Counted from the first letter of the stretch, positions 1-8,900 are shown. The stretch: 64,000 nucleotides of DNA from Dryocola boscaweniae (GCF_025215095.1 NZ_JALHAP010000077.1:124001-188000); one strand, 5' to 3'. Numbers and translations: made by a program. Notes: generated by a model not told the origin, from the sequence alone.

Positions 1-357
1 GAACCGCAAACGCTGGAAGCAAAAATTGTTCAGGACGCCGACAGGCTTGAATCGTTAGGCGCCATTGGGCTTGCTCGCGTGTTTTACACCTCCGGCGCGC
101 TGGGGCGGCCGTTGTTTGACAGCGAAGATCCGCTCGCAGGCCAGCGCGAGCTGGACGACGCCACTTATGCGCTCGATCACTTCCAGAAAAAGCTGCTGAA
201 ACTGCCAGAGACGATGCAAACCGAAGCGGGCAGGAGGCTTGCGCGCCATAACGCTGATTTTCTTGTGCATTACATGGCGAAGCTGTGTGCCGAATTGAAA
301 GGCGAATATCATCAACTCGACAACGATGTGATTGAGCGATTCTCCCCGCTGCGTTAA
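1..357 (+). CDS. yedJ: HD-domain phosphohydrolase, C-terminal part (YedJ)
   Basis: The reading frame is open from the first base and ends at a TAA at 355-357, so only the last 118 codons are present. The stretch [14 protein letters not shown] near the left edge is the segment following the metal-binding HD motif in HD-superfamily phosphohydrolases, and the protein ends in FSPLR. E. coli yedJ lies directly upstream of dcm in the same orientation, as here. The substrate of YedJ is not established. The N-terminal HD motif itself is outside the window, so catalytic competence cannot be judged. Confidence 0.85.
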   Translation, partial: EPQTLEAKIVQDADRLESLGAIGLARVFYTSGALGRPLFDSEDPLAGQRELDDATYALDHFQKKLLKLPETMQTEAGRRLARHNADFLVHYMAKLCAELKGEYHQLDNDVIERFSPLR

Positions 358-446
358 CCGCCTGCCCGCTCCGCGCGGGCCTTTTCATTCTTTCTGGGTC
401 AAATCAGTGATAGAGTTGCACTTTATTTTCCCTTTGAAGGCTCTTG

Positions 447-1856
447 ATGAACGACCTTGACGCGATTGCAGAACAACTCTCAGAACAGGCTTTACGCCAG
501 CAACAGCATCAGCAGGAAGAAGACCATGCTTTGGTCAGCCGAATCCTTGAGATTTACGATCAGAAAACCGTCGCGCACCGCCTGCGCCAGGTCAGCGGCG
601 ACTGGACGCGCGAATCACTTAATCGCTGGTATAACCGTAAGTCTGTCCCGCGCGCCTTAACGTCTGTAGAAGTCACGATGCTGCAAAGCATGCTGCCTTC
701 TCCGCCGAAGCATCACGGGAAATACGCGTTTCGTTTTATCGACCTGTTTGCCGGTATCGGCGGTATCCGCAGCGGATTTGAAGCTATTGGCGGGCAGTGC
801 GTGTTTACCAGCGAGTGGAATAAACACGCGGTGAGGACCTACAAAGCCAACTGGTACTGCGACCCCGGGCAGCATCAGTTCAACGAAGATATACGCGATA
901 TTACCCAAAGCGACCGTACCGATCTTAGCGACGAGGAAGCCGCGGCGCATATCCGGGCGACGCTGCCGGATCACGACGTTTTGCTGGCGGGATTCCCGTG
1001 CCAGCCGTTTTCCCTTGCCGGCGTATCTAAAAAGAATGCGCTGGGCCGCGCCCACGGTTTTGCCTGCGAAACGCAGGGCACGCTGTTTTTCGACGTTGCC
1101 CGCATTATTGATGCCAAACGTCCGGCGATTTTTGTGCTGGAAAACGTCAAGAACCTCAAAAGCCACGATAAGGGCAACACCTTCCGTATCATTATGGAAA
1201 CGCTCGACAGCCTGGGTTATGAAGTCGCCGATGCGGCCGTTACAGGCGCGAACGACCCTAAAATTATCGACGGGAAGCACTTTTTACCGCAGCACCGTGA
1301 ACGCATTGTGCTGGTGGGTTTTCGCCGCGATCTCAACCTGCATCAGGATTTCACGCTGCGTGCGCTGGATGCTTTATACCCGCCGCGCCGCCCAACCTTT
1401 GGCGAGCTTCTTGAGCCGACGGTGGATGCGAAATACATCCTCACGCCTACGCTTTGGAAATATCTCTACAATTACGCTAAAAAGCATCAGGCAAAAGGCA
1501 ACGGGTTTGGCTATGGCCTGGTAGACCCCACCAATCCGGCGAGCGTGGCAAGAACGCTTTCGGCGCGCTATTACAAAGACGGCGCCGAAATTCTTATTGA
1601 CCGGGGATGGGACAAAGCGCTTGGCGAACAGGATTTTAACGATGCGGAAAATCAGGTCCGTCGCCCGCGTCGTTTAACGCCGCGTGAATGTGCGCGGCTG
1701 ATGGGCTTTGAAGCGCCGCAGGGAAAAGCTTTCCGTATTCCGGTTTCGGATACCCAGGCTTACCGCCAGTTCGGTAACTCGGTTGTGGTTCCTGCCTTTG
1801 CCGCCGTGGCGAAACTGCTGGAAGATAAAATCAAACAGGCCGTGAAAAAACGCTAA
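447..1856 (+). CDS. dcm: DNA cytosine-5 methyltransferase Dcm
   Basis: S-adenosylmethionine-dependent C5-cytosine methyltransferase, 469 residues against about 472 in E. coli, which methylates the inner cytosine of CCWGG. Visible motifs in order: an N-terminal extension of about 90 residues, motif [11 protein letters not shown] (about 97-106), the catalytic PC dipeptide in AGFPCQPFS (Cys185), ENV (232-234), QHRER (282-286) and a C-terminal GNSV. A TTG precedes the ATG at 447 in frame, but an AAGG ribosome site at 437-440 fits the ATG and matches E. coli. vsr follows after 11 bases, an operon typical of Dcm. CCWGG specificity is taken from the family, not shown here. Confidence 0.96.
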   Translation: MNDLDAIAEQLSEQALRQQQHQQEEDHALVSRILEIYDQKTVAHRLRQVSGDWTRESLNRWYNRKSVPRALTSVEVTMLQSMLPSPPKHHGKYAFRFIDLFAGIGGIRSGFEAIGGQCVFTSEWNKHAVRTYKANWYCDPGQHQFNEDIRDITQSDRTDLSDEEAAAHIRATLPDHDVLLAGFPCQPFSLAGVSKKNALGRAHGFACETQGTLFFDVARIIDAKRPAIFVLENVKNLKSHDKGNTFRIIMETLDSLGYEVADAAVTGANDPKIIDGKHFLPQHRERIVLVGFRRDLNLHQDFTLRALDALYPPRRPTFGELLEPTVDAKYILTPTLWKYLYNYAKKHQAKGNGFGYGLVDPTNPASVARTLSARYYKDGAEILIDRGWDKALGEQDFNDAENQVRRPRRLTPRECARLMGFEAPQGKAFRIPVSDTQAYRQFGNSVVVPAFAAVAKLLEDKIKQAVKKR

Positions 1857-1867
1857 ACGGAGGAGAA

Positions 1868-2368
1868 ATGGCTGATGTTCACAGCAAAGCAGTGCGCAGC
1901 AAAAATATGCGCGCCATTGCCACACGCGACACGGCCATCGAAAAACGTCTGGCAGGATTGCTTATCGAATGCGGATTTGATTTTCGCGTACAGGATGAGC
2001 AGCTTGCCGGTCGCCCCGATTTTATTATTGATAGCCACCGCTGCATTATCTTTACCCACGGCTGTTTCTGGCATCATCACAACTGTTATCTGTTTAAAGT
2101 GCCCGCCACGCGCACGGAATTCTGGCTTGAGAAAATAGGCAAAAACGTTGAGCGCGATAAACGTGATATTCGGCGTTTGCTGGGTGAAGGCTGGCGCGTG
2201 CTGCTGGTCTGGGAATGCGCGCTGCGAGGACGTAAAAAGCTAAGCGATAACGCCCTGACGGAAAGGCTGGAAGAGTGGGTTTTCAGCGGCGGCCATCATG
2301 CCCAGATTGATACGCTCGGCATTCATGCGCTCGATGACGACGGGTGGCAGGCGCCACCCGGATCCTGA
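1868..2368 (+). CDS. vsr: Very-short-patch repair endonuclease Vsr
   Basis: Nicks 5' of the T in T:G mismatches produced by deamination of 5-methylcytosine at Dcm sites, starting very-short-patch repair. The protein has 166 residues (E. coli 156). The catalytic Asp51 sits in GRPDF, followed by the zinc-binding THGCFWHHHNCY region and the conserved FWLEKIGKNVERD block. A GGAGGAG ribosome site lies at 1858-1864. In E. coli vsr overlaps dcm; here the genes are separated by 11 bases. The C-terminal tail is longer than in E. coli and its last codons form an inverted repeat at 2341-2360. The stop codon abuts the stop of convergent yedA. Confidence 0.96.
   Translation: MADVHSKAVRSKNMRAIATRDTAIEKRLAGLLIECGFDFRVQDEQLAGRPDFIIDSHRCIIFTHGCFWHHHNCYLFKVPATRTEFWLEKIGKNVERDKRDIRRLLGEGWRVLLVWECALRGRKKLSDNALTERLEEWVFSGGHHAQIDTLGIHALDDDGWQAPPGS
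2341..2360. repeat. Inverted repeat at the vsr 3' end
   Basis: CGGGTGGC and GCCACCCG form an 8-bp perfect stem with a 4-base loop inside the last codons of vsr, just before the abutting stop codons of vsr and yedA. There is no T-tract right after it, so it could be a weak terminator, an mRNA-end stabiliser or a REP-like relic. Confidence 0.5.
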
Positions 2369-3286
2369 TTATTCCTCTGTTTCACACACTCGCACTACCG
2401 GCTTTGGGGGCAGCAGATATTTCCCCAGGGTCACCAGAACAACGGCGAAAATAATCACGCCCAGCGCCAGCCATTCGACGGCCGAAAGGCTTTCTCCAGC
2501 GAATCCGGTTCCGAGCAGCACTGCCACCACAGGGTTAACGTAGGCGTAGCTGGTTGCCACCGCAGGGGCGACGTTGCGAATCAGATACATATAAGCGCTG
2601 ATGGCGATAATCGATCCGAACAGCGCCAGATAGCCTACGGCCAGGAAGCCCGCGGTTGTTGGCATAGTCGTCAGACGTTCGCCGGTCAGCGCTGCGGCGC
2701 AAAGCAGTACAAAGCCTGCGGCGAGCATTTCAATTGCACCGGCCATTAAGCCGTCTGGCAACTCAATGCGTGAGCCATAGACAGAACCAAACGCCCAGCT
2801 CAGCGAGCCAATCAGAATAAGAATTGCGCCCCAGGGATTGCCGCTCAGATTTCCGCCGCTGTTAAGAAGGACGATGCCTGCTAAACCAATGGCTATACCC
2901 AGCCATTCGAGCTTGCGCGTCGGGATGCCAAACAGGCGGCTAAAACACAGGGTAAACAGCGGCACGGTAGCCACCATCACCGCCGCAATACCGGAGGGAA
3001 CGTGCTGATGTTCCGCAACTGTGACAAATCCGTTGCCCACGGCGAGCAGCAGCACGCCAATCAACGCGGCATTTAACATCGGCTTTATTGCCGGCAGCTT
3101 ATGGCCCCGCAATAACAACACGCTCAGCAGCAGCACGCCTGCGCTCATAAAACGCACGCCAGCCATCATAAACGGTGGCCAGCTTTTGACCCCAATGGCG
3201 ATAGCAAAATAGGTTGAGCCCCAAATGATATACAGCGCAAAAAGCGCTGCGATCAGCGGTAATAATTGACCTGAACGAACGCGCAT
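2369..3286 (-). CDS. yedA: EamA/DMT-family inner membrane transporter YedA
   Basis: Drug/metabolite transporter superfamily protein, 305 residues (E. coli YedA 306), consisting of two EamA repeats of about five membrane helices each; WGSTYFAI near residue 22 marks the first repeat. It sits in the inner membrane. Its substrate is not firmly known, although related DMT proteins export amino acids and metabolites. The gene is convergent with vsr with no intervening base, as the genes are neighbours in E. coli. The ATG at 3284-3286 was used; it is the start giving the YedA-like N-terminus. Confidence 0.9.
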   Translation of the reverse strand: MRVRSGQLLPLIAALFALYIIWGSTYFAIAIGVKSWPPFMMAGVRFMSAGVLLLSVLLLRGHKLPAIKPMLNAALIGVLLLAVGNGFVTVAEHQHVPSGIAAVMVATVPLFTLCFSRLFGIPTRKLEWLGIAIGLAGIVLLNSGGNLSGNPWGAILILIGSLSWAFGSVYGSRIELPDGLMAGAIEMLAAGFVLLCAAALTGERLTTMPTTAGFLAVGYLALFGSIIAISAYMYLIRNVAPAVATSYAYVNPVVAVLLGTGFAGESLSAVEWLALGVIIFAVVLVTLGKYLLPPKPVVRVCETEE

Positions 3287-3448
3287 ACTCCCTCACGACA
3301 TTGCTTTGACGAGCTAATAGTTAACGTCAAAACTATCAGCCTGGCGAGTATTTTACTTGTTATTATCTTGTTAATTTTCGTTGACATATGACTTTGTTTT
3401 CGTGTGCTGAGTTTTGCTCCATACTGAGAAGCAAACCAACAAAAAAGG

Positions 3449-4372
3449 ATGATGATTTTGGCTGGAAGTAGCTTATTAACGCTTCTTGATGATATCGCCA
3501 CGCTGCTGGACGATATCTCAATGATGGGGAAGCTTGCGGCGAAGAAAACCGCTGGCGTATTAGGTGATGATTTATCGCTCAATGCTCAACAGGTTTCTGG
3601 GGTCCGCGCCAACCGCGAACTGCCGGTGGTGTGGGGGGTTGCGAAGGGCTCCTTTCTCAATAAACTTATTCTGGTGCCCCTTGCGCTGGTGATCAGCGCT
3701 TTTGCGCCCTGGGCAATAACGCCGTTATTAATGATTGGCGGTGCGTTCCTGTGTTTCGAGGGCGTAGAGAAAGTCGTTCACAGCTTTCAGGCTCGTAAAC
3801 ACAAGGAGACGCCTGAAGAAAAAAAAGCGCGGCTTGATGCTGTGGCCGCACAGGACCCGATGGTTTATGAAAAAGATAAGGTTAAAGGCGCTATACGCAC
3901 CGACTTTATTCTCTCGGCTGAAATTGTCGCCATTACGCTCGGCATCGTAGCCGATGCGCCGTTGCTAAATCAGGTGCTGGTGTTATCCGGCATTGCGATT
4001 CTGGTGACGGTGGGGGTATACGGGCTGGTTGGGATGATAGTCAAGCTTGATGACCTGGGCTACTGGCTTGCGGAAAAGCGTTCGCAACTGGCGCAGGGCA
4101 TCGGTAAAGCGCTGCTTGCGCTGGCCCCGTGGCTGATGAAGTTCCTGTCGATTGTCGGCACGCTGGCGATGTTCCTTGTCGGCGGCGGAATTCTGGTTCA
4201 CGGCATTCCTGCTTTACACCACGCGATTGAACATTGGGCCGAAAAAGCGGGCGGGGTAATTCATCTGCTCGCGCCGACGCTGGTTAATCTGGTGCTTGGT
4301 TTTATCGTCGGCGCGATAGTTTTACTGGTTGTAAACGGCATAAACCACCTGCGCGGCAAAGCTTCGCATTAA
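3449..4372 (+). CDS. yedI: DUF808-family inner membrane protein YedI
   Basis: Inner membrane protein of 307 residues, closely matching E. coli YedI (305 residues), family DUF808, of unknown function. The N-terminus ([28 protein letters not shown]) is the family signature, followed by several hydrophobic segments between residues about 65 and 300. Two ATG codons occur in tandem at 3449 and 3452; the purine-rich AAAAAAGG at 3441-3448 is very close to both, so the second ATG may be the one used. It stands alone between yedA (divergent) and yodC. Confidence 0.9.
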   Translation: MMILAGSSLLTLLDDIATLLDDISMMGKLAAKKTAGVLGDDLSLNAQQVSGVRANRELPVVWGVAKGSFLNKLILVPLALVISAFAPWAITPLLMIGGAFLCFEGVEKVVHSFQARKHKETPEEKKARLDAVAAQDPMVYEKDKVKGAIRTDFILSAEIVAITLGIVADAPLLNQVLVLSGIAILVTVGVYGLVGMIVKLDDLGYWLAEKRSQLAQGIGKALLALAPWLMKFLSIVGTLAMFLVGGGILVHGIPALHHAIEHWAEKAGGVIHLLAPTLVNLVLGFIVGAIVLLVVNGINHLRGKASH

Positions 4373-4464
4373 CCGTTTGCATAAATTTGCGCTTCTGACT
4401 GGGCAAAAATGCTGCTTTTTGACTATAACTGTAAAAGTTTTCACCCCTGATACAGGAGGCAGTT

Positions 4465-4644
4465 ATGGTCTATGTGGTCAGCGATGAAGTCCAGCCTAAG
4501 AATGGTGGCCCAAGGATGATTGTTACCGGGTTTTCCAGTGGCATGGTGGAGTGTCGTTGGTATGACGGTTATGGCGTGAAACGCGAGGCCTTCCGCGAGG
4601 ATGACCTGGCACCCACGGCTACGAGGGCGCAGCAGCAAGGATAA
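4465..4644 (+). CDS. yodC: Small DUF2158 protein YodC
   Basis: A 59-codon gene with a strong AGGAGG ribosome site at 4454-4459. The product contains GGPRMIVTG and MVECRWYDGYG, matching E. coli YodC over most of its length (DUF2158). Its function is unknown. It follows yedI as in E. coli and is closed by a good hairpin terminator at 4651-4678. Confidence 0.93.
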   Translation: MVYVVSDEVQPKNGGPRMIVTGFSSGMVECRWYDGYGVKREAFREDDLAPTATRAQQQG

Positions 4645-4650
4645 ACGCAG

Positions 4651-4678
4651 AAATACCCGGTGATCACCGGGTATTTTT
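4651..4678. terminator. Bidirectional terminator between yodC and the MarA-like gene
   Basis: AAATACCCGGTGA pairs with TCACCGGGTATTT as a near-perfect palindrome with A-rich and T-rich flanks on the two sides. It can terminate yodC rightward and the convergent regulator gene leftward; the latter's stop codon overlaps its right edge. Confidence 0.85.
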
Positions 4679-5067
4679 TATGCCACGTTTGCGGCTGCAA
4701 GGAGAAGCGGTGGGGTAAGACGAAGCTTTAAGTGCGGATTCTGACGGCAGGCCTGCGGCGTTATGCCGTAATACTTCTTAAACAGCGTCGTGAACTGCGA
4801 CTGGGAGTTAAAGCCAAACTCAACGGCTATATCCAGCACGCGAAGATCTGTTTCACGCAGCCGATATACCGCCTCAGTGAGCTTCCGCTCGCGGATATAC
4901 CGACCGATCGCAATCCCCGTGGTTGCACGAAAAACGCTTTGCATATACCACACTGAAAACCCGGAGATTAACGCCAGTTCAGGCAACGCGATGCCGCAAC
5001 CCAAATGATCCTCTATCCATTCGCACAGTGAAATGACTAACGCCTGGTGCGAATTCAGTACCGTCAT
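4678..5067 (-). CDS. MarA/SoxS/RamA/Rob-like AraC-family regulator
   Basis: A 129-residue protein made of little more than an AraC-type DNA-binding domain: a first helix-turn-helix around residues 28-50 and a second around 78-100, with the diagnostic GRYIRERKLTEA linker and FGFNSQSQFTTLFKKYYG. The absence of a ligand-binding domain is like MarA, SoxS and RamA, whose activity is set by amount rather than effector. RamA-type similarity is clear, but it is not RamA, MarA or SoxS itself (FSVWYMQSVFRATTG differs). It occupies the place of dgcQ (yedQ) in E. coli. Likely targets are a marbox-type regulon, by inference only. Confidence 0.8.
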   Translation of the reverse strand: MTVLNSHQALVISLCEWIEDHLGCGIALPELALISGFSVWYMQSVFRATTGIAIGRYIRERKLTEAVYRLRETDLRVLDIAVEFGFNSQSQFTTLFKKYYGITPQACRQNPHLKLRLTPPLLLAAANVA

Positions 5068-5350
5068 GGCGAAATCCTCGATTTAAAATTACCCTTATGA
5101 CCATCCTGGGTGCTGGCCTGTGAATTTATGCATAATACCCGCCTTGTGTCCGGGGATAAAATATCAGGGCATTTGTGGAAAAATCAGCGATCAAATTAAG
5201 TTGTCGCCAGGGAGCGTTGTGAGTGACGGGAAATGCGATGCAGCGTGTCATTAACCGCTTCAAAAGACCTCAGAGGGTGGTTAACTTCTGCTTTATCATT
5301 GTCTTTATTTTCTCCACAAAAACAGGTTTGCGCGGGCAATTAAGGCGGGG

Positions 5351-6166
5351 CTACTCAGCAGGAATAAAATGATCCAGCCCTTCTTTCCAGCCTTCCGGCC
5401 CATAGCTAAGGCTGTGATAGACGCGCTCAGGATTATCGTTGCGTAAAATCACGGGCTTACGGCTGTAGCCTTTTACCACCACGGCGTAATCAACGTTATC
5501 CAGTAGCTGGGCGTCGTTCGGGCCGTCGCCCAGGCCTATCGTGATATAGGTTTTTCCGTCGTTTTGCCGGTATTGCTCATAAAGCCAGCGCAGCGCCTGG
5601 CCCTTATCGCTTTGTGCATGCATGATGTGCCAGAAGCGCCCGCCCTGAACCAGCATCAGACCCAGGTCGGCTATCCGTTCCGCAAAAGCGTTGAACATCT
5701 CCGGGGTATCCCGCCAGATAAAGGATTCCGACGCTTCTCTAAAACGCGCAAGCGTCGCCTGTTTATGCGTTAGTCCCGTCCATCCGCTCAGCGTGTTTTC
5801 ATCCACATCCGCAAAGCAGGTGAATTTAAACCCATATTGGCTGCGGAGATCGTTTAGCCAATTCATTAGCTCATCGTGACGAATGCCGGCTATGCGCCGG
5901 GGAAAATAATCGCTACTGGACCAGCGTTCATCAAGTTGCACCACCGCGCCATTTTCAGCAATAAACGGCTGCCCGGGGATGCCCAGCTCTTTTTGCCATT
6001 CCATTATCTCAGCGGCGCTTTTGCTGCTGCACAGGACCAGGGGGATATGGCGTTGCTTAAACACCCCCAGCCAGCCGCTTGCGGCTTCCCAGCGGTAGGT
6101 ATTATGATCCAGCAGGGTGCCGTCAAGATCGGAGACGATAAGGAGCGAGTCGTGCAGATATGGCAT
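5351..6166 (-). CDS. yedP: Mannosyl-3-phosphoglycerate phosphatase-family protein YedP
   Basis: HAD-superfamily phosphatase of 271 residues, equal in size to E. coli YedP. The nucleophile motif SDLDGTLLD lies at about residues 13-21 and the C-terminal GLGDGPNDAQLL supplies the metal-binding aspartates. The family removes phosphate from mannosyl-3-phosphoglycerate. No synthase gene is present in the window, so the physiological substrate is uncertain. Its upstream region also contains the promoter of dsrA on the other strand. Confidence 0.9.
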   Translation of the reverse strand: MPYLHDSLLIVSDLDGTLLDHNTYRWEAASGWLGVFKQRHIPLVLCSSKSAAEIMEWQKELGIPGQPFIAENGAVVQLDERWSSSDYFPRRIAGIRHDELMNWLNDLRSQYGFKFTCFADVDENTLSGWTGLTHKQATLARFREASESFIWRDTPEMFNAFAERIADLGLMLVQGGRFWHIMHAQSDKGQALRWLYEQYRQNDGKTYITIGLGDGPNDAQLLDNVDYAVVVKGYSRKPVILRNDNPERVYHSLSYGPEGWKEGLDHFIPAE

Positions 6167-6321
6167 CGGGGACCCTCGTTAGGATTAATCTCAAATAAAT
6201 ACCGGAGCGATCTCTTCGCTAAATCGGGATCGTTTCCGGAAAGCTAGCGACGCCGGGGAATTATGAAGAAAAAGTGTGGTGAATATGTTGTGTGGTAAAT
6301 ATTCATTTCAAAAATCTATCC

Positions 6322-6349
6322 TTGTCTTACAAAAATTTTGCAGTAAGGT
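6322..6349 (+). promoter_or_regulatory. Candidate dsrA promoter
   Basis: TTGTCT (6322-6327) and TAAGGT (6344-6349) are separated by 16 bases and end about 7 bases before the expected first base of DsrA. The assignment rests on position relative to the RNA; the -10 box is weak, as would suit a regulated promoter. Confidence 0.5.
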
Positions 6350-6355
6350 GGACTG

Positions 6356-6446
6356 CGACATCAGATTTCCTGATGTAGCGAATTTCAAATGCTTCTTGCA
6401 TGAATAATGCTTTTACATCCCGGCTCCCCGGCCGGGATGCTTTTTT
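6356..6446 (+). ncRNA. dsrA: Small regulatory RNA DsrA
   Basis: The sequence matches E. coli DsrA (87 nt): ACATCAGATTTCCTG at 6358-6372 forms stem 1 and carries the pairing region that opens the rpoS leader. GCTTCTTGC at 6391-6399 corresponds to the second hairpin, and CATCCCGG/CCGGGATG followed by six T is the rho-independent terminator. In E. coli DsrA, with Hfq, activates rpoS translation at low temperature and represses hns. The gene lies near dsrB and rcsA as in E. coli and is convergent with yodD, whose stop overlaps the T-tract. The hns-pairing segment shows substitutions relative to E. coli. Confidence 0.9.
6415..6446. terminator. dsrA terminator, shared with convergent yodD
   Basis: CATCCCGG and CCGGGATG form a GC-rich stem, followed by CTTTTTT on the plus strand. 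The yodD stop codon begins at 6447 on the minus strand, so the same hairpin may also end yodD transcription. Confidence 0.85.
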
Positions 6447-6672
6447 ATCTGTTCACTTCACTGACGCTGAAATCGTGAATATCCAGTTCAAACGCTTCCG
6501 CAAGCTCAGTATAGGTATGCCATGTCCGCCCATCGACGCTGACCCGGTGCGGATCTTCCTCGCTATCTGCACGCCTTACTTCACTTTCACTGATTTCGTT
6601 GATCGCCGCCAGCAGGGCATCGACGTCGACGTCGCGATGCGCCGTTTCGCTGAACTCTTTTGCGCTCTTCAT
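6445..6672 (-). CDS. yodD: Small stress-related protein YodD
   Basis: A 75-residue acidic protein whose central DALLAAINEISESEV and C-terminal ELDIHDFSVSEVNR match E. coli YodD almost exactly. In E. coli it is reported as induced by peroxide and acid stress; its molecular role is unknown. It lies between dsrA (convergent) and dsrB (divergent), as in the E. coli dsr region. A TCCTCC complement just upstream of the start gives a good ribosome site. Confidence 0.92.
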   Translation of the reverse strand: MKSAKEFSETAHRDVDVDALLAAINEISESEVRRADSEEDPHRVSVDGRTWHTYTELAEAFELDIHDFSVSEVNR

Positions 6673-6769
6673 GCCTTATCCTCCTGCAGGACAACAATCT
6701 TAAGTATAGACGGCTTAACTAAATGCTTCCCAAAGGGGCTGAGCGCAATGCGAATGAGTCCTTTTTGAT

Positions 6770-6776
6770 CTACACT
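6770..6776 (+). promoter_or_regulatory. Possible dsrB -10 element
   Basis: CTACACT resembles the extended CTATACT -10 element favoured by sigma S and lies about 30 bases before the dsrB start. E. coli dsrB is RpoS dependent. No convincing -35 box is seen, which also fits sigma S. Confidence 0.4.
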
Positions 6777-6804
6777 GGGCACAAAGAATCTGGAGGCTTT
6801 TGTT

Positions 6805-6996
6805 ATGAATATCAACGATCGTGTTACCGTAAAGACCGACGGCGGCCCTCGCCGACCTGGCGTAGTGTTGGCCGTGGAGGAGTTCAGCGAGGGCACCATG
6901 TATCTGGTCTCGCTTGAGGATTACCCGCTGGGGATCTGGTTCTTTAACGAGACGGGGCATCCTGACGGGATTTTTGTTGAGCAGCTTGAACGCTAA
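6805..6996 (+). CDS. dsrB: Small protein DsrB
   Basis: A 63-residue protein nearly identical to E. coli DsrB, with [19 protein letters not shown] and LGIWFFNE. Function unknown. In E. coli its expression depends on sigma S. The start at 6805 is preceded by a GGAGG site at 6791-6795. It is divergent from yodD and convergent with rcsA; a hairpin at 7020-7067 closes it. Confidence 0.94.
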   Translation: MNINDRVTVKTDGGPRRPGVVLAVEEFSEGTMYLVSLEDYPLGIWFFNETGHPDGIFVEQLER

Positions 6997-7019
6997 AGGA
7001 TGACTTAAGGCCAGGTTTT

Positions 7020-7073
7020 CGCCCTCATCCCGGCCTTCTCCGCTACTGCTGGAGAACACCGAGGGCGTCTTTG
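7020..7073. terminator. Hairpin between dsrB and rcsA
   Basis: CGCCCTC (7020-7026) pairs with GAGGGCG (7061-7067), with an inner TTCTCC/GGAGAA stem, followed by TCTTTGATTT. It probably ends dsrB transcription. Confidence 0.6.
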
Positions 7074-7118
7074 ATTTCTGAAATTATTGTTAGTTGTAGG
7101 GCAGAAGTAAGCTAAAAA

Positions 7119-7742
7119 TTAACGCAGATTAACAAAAATACCGTTAGTGACATTATCGGTGAGGCGCACCACATGATATATCACCTGCTTATTATGCGTT
7201 TTTATTTTCCGCTTAATATTTCCTTTATGAGACGACACGGTTTTGGCCTTGATGTTCATTTGATCGGATATCTGAATGGTACCTTGTCCCGACATCCACA
7301 TTTTCAGCATGCTCGATTCGGTGCGACTCAATGAAAGGGTGGGTAGATTAATATGTCCAATGCATTGCGCATTTTTTGCTAAATACTCTTCGAGAATTTC
7401 GTCTAGCGATTCAGGTTTAATGGATTTAGAACTGATAAGAAGATTATTTCTTACCAGCAAATACTCATCGAAATGAATATTCGCTATGGCCATGAAAACC
7501 AGAAACAGCGTGCCGGGATGCTGATTAATGATCTGTTTAATGCGCTGACTGCTTTGCGGGTCGTGAATAAAGCAGTCTTCATTAATAAACACCACGCTGG
7601 GTGCCTGGGTCTGACATGCCTGGGCCAGTTCTTCTACGCTTTCAACATCGGTAATTTGTCGTTTTCTTATCCCGCGGCTAGCCAGATAGCCGGTCAACCC
7701 CAGTCGGGTATAACTGCATAAGTCCATAATAATCGTTGACAT
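7119..7742 (-). CDS. rcsA: Transcriptional activator of capsule synthesis RcsA
   Basis: LuxR/FixJ-type auxiliary regulator, 207 residues, the same as E. coli. It forms heterodimers with RcsB at RcsAB boxes to activate colanic-acid-type capsule genes and to repress flhDC. The N-terminal [16 protein letters not shown] and the C-terminal helix-turn-helix (about 140-195, with [19 protein letters not shown]) are clear. RcsA is normally limited by Lon and silenced by H-NS, which DsrA relieves; dsrA lies 700 bases away. The upstream leader is long and carries a RcsAB-like box at 8078-8091. Confidence 0.95.
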   Translation of the reverse strand: MSTIIMDLCSYTRLGLTGYLASRGIRKRQITDVESVEELAQACQTQAPSVVFINEDCFIHDPQSSQRIKQIINQHPGTLFLVFMAIANIHFDEYLLVRNNLLISSKSIKPESLDEILEEYLAKNAQCIGHINLPTLSLSRTESSMLKMWMSGQGTIQISDQMNIKAKTVSSHKGNIKRKIKTHNKQVIYHVVRLTDNVTNGIFVNLR

Positions 7743-8114
7743 AGCAAACCCTCACTAAGTGTATCATCCGAACAGCTTCGATATCCTTTGGCCACTCTGT
7801 CGAGCGTCCCCCATTACGAAACTCCCCCTGCCAGCACTTCCGCACATTTCCTCCCATTCAAGTAAAATGGCAGGGAAAATGCTTTCCAGCCATTGGCTTG
7901 AGTTGCAGTTAAATGACGTTATGGAAGTATTTTCAGGCGGGATTACTATCCCGTAAAGTTATGTATAATTTGCCAGGAATGTTCTCAAAGTAAAGTAAAT
8001 ATTGTGAACTGTGAGATAAGTAAAATCTAATATCCCGCAGCGGATATATCCTGGTGGATGTTATTAGAAAAACTTTTTAGGAATAACCTCAGAGAGACTG
8101 CGCAAAGAACAGGG
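7743..8114. other. Long AT-rich upstream region of rcsA
   Basis: The 372 bases between the rcsA start and the fliR stop contain no supported gene. The stretch is AT-rich, as expected for H-NS silencing, and holds one RcsAB-like box near its far end. fliR transcription also ends here, but no clear hairpin terminator was seen. Confidence 0.6.
8078..8091 (-). promoter_or_regulatory. RcsAB-like box upstream of rcsA
   Basis: On the minus strand the bases read TGAGGTTATTCCTA, agreeing at 11 of 14 positions with the RcsAB consensus TAAGAATATTCCTA. rcsA is autoactivated through such a box far upstream of its start in E. coli, so position and orientation fit. Confidence 0.5.
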
Positions 8115-8900
8115 TTAATTAGCCGGTATTTCACTCACTATATCCGCCAGTAAATCAAATATTTCACTAAATAAATGTTCAGCGAAAGGCGCGATAAGCG
8201 GCATCAATGCGGCCATAACCAACATGCCAATCGAAAGGGTGACCGGAAAACCAATCACAAATACGGAAAGCTGCGGCGCCATACGGTTTAACAAACCCAG
8301 CGCGATATTAAGCGTCAGCAGAAGCGTAATTAACGGCAGCGCAAGCATCAGACCATTAAGGAAAATCAGCCCGCCTGCGCGGGTTAGCGCCATAAACACA
8401 TTGCTGTTAATAGGATCGCCGCCAATCGGCAGCGTATGGAAGGTATCGACCAGCATCGAAATCAACCACAAATGTCCGTTAAAAGTCAGGAACAGCAGCA
8501 TGGCCAGCATGTCCATAAAGCGCGCCAGCACCGGCATATTCAGGCGGCTTCCGGGGTCGAAGAAGGTAGCGAAAGAAAGGCCCATTTGCAGGCCGATAAT
8601 CTCGCCTGCGGTACGAATCGCGGCAAAAGCAAACTGCATGGTGAAGCCCAGCATGATGCCGATTAAGATTTGCTGCGCCGCAAGCCAGAAGCCAGCCGCG
8701 GAGAAAATCGTCACGTTGCTCATGGGAAGCGAAGGGGCGACAATCCAGGTGATCATCAGCGCAAGGCCAATTTTTACCTTTTTCGAAATAGCCCGCTCGC
8801 TGAGAATAGGAGCGGTACTGATAAGCGCCAGGATGCGCAGCAAGGGCCAGAAGCCCATGCTCAGCAAATTCAGCCACTGGTCGCTATCAACGTGAATCAT
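8115..8900 (-). CDS. fliR: Flagellar export gate protein FliR
   Basis: Inner membrane component of the flagellar type III export gate, 261 residues as in E. coli, with about six hydrophobic segments. With FliP and FliQ it builds the FliP5Q4R1 pore. [15 protein letters not shown] and [23 protein letters not shown] are family hallmarks. It is the last gene of the fliLMNOPQR run; its start overlaps the fliQ stop by four bases (ATGA), suggesting coupled translation. Confidence 0.95.
   Translation of the reverse strand: MIHVDSDQWLNLLSMGFWPLLRILALISTAPILSERAISKKVKIGLALMITWIVAPSLPMSNVTIFSAAGFWLAAQQILIGIMLGFTMQFAFAAIRTAGEIIGLQMGLSFATFFDPGSRLNMPVLARFMDMLAMLLFLTFNGHLWLISMLVDTFHTLPIGGDPINSNVFMALTRAGGLIFLNGLMLALPLITLLLTLNIALGLLNRMAPQLSVFVIGFPVTLSIGMLVMAALMPLIAPFAEHLFSEIFDLLADIVSEIPAN

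Noticed and set aside
657-1280. 207-codon open frame antisense to dcm
   Set aside because: It lies wholly within dcm opposite strongly conserved methyltransferase motifs, and its product is basic and resembles no family.
8224-8895. 223-codon frame opposite fliR
   Set aside because: Antisense shadow of a membrane protein gene; no ribosome site and no recognisable domain.
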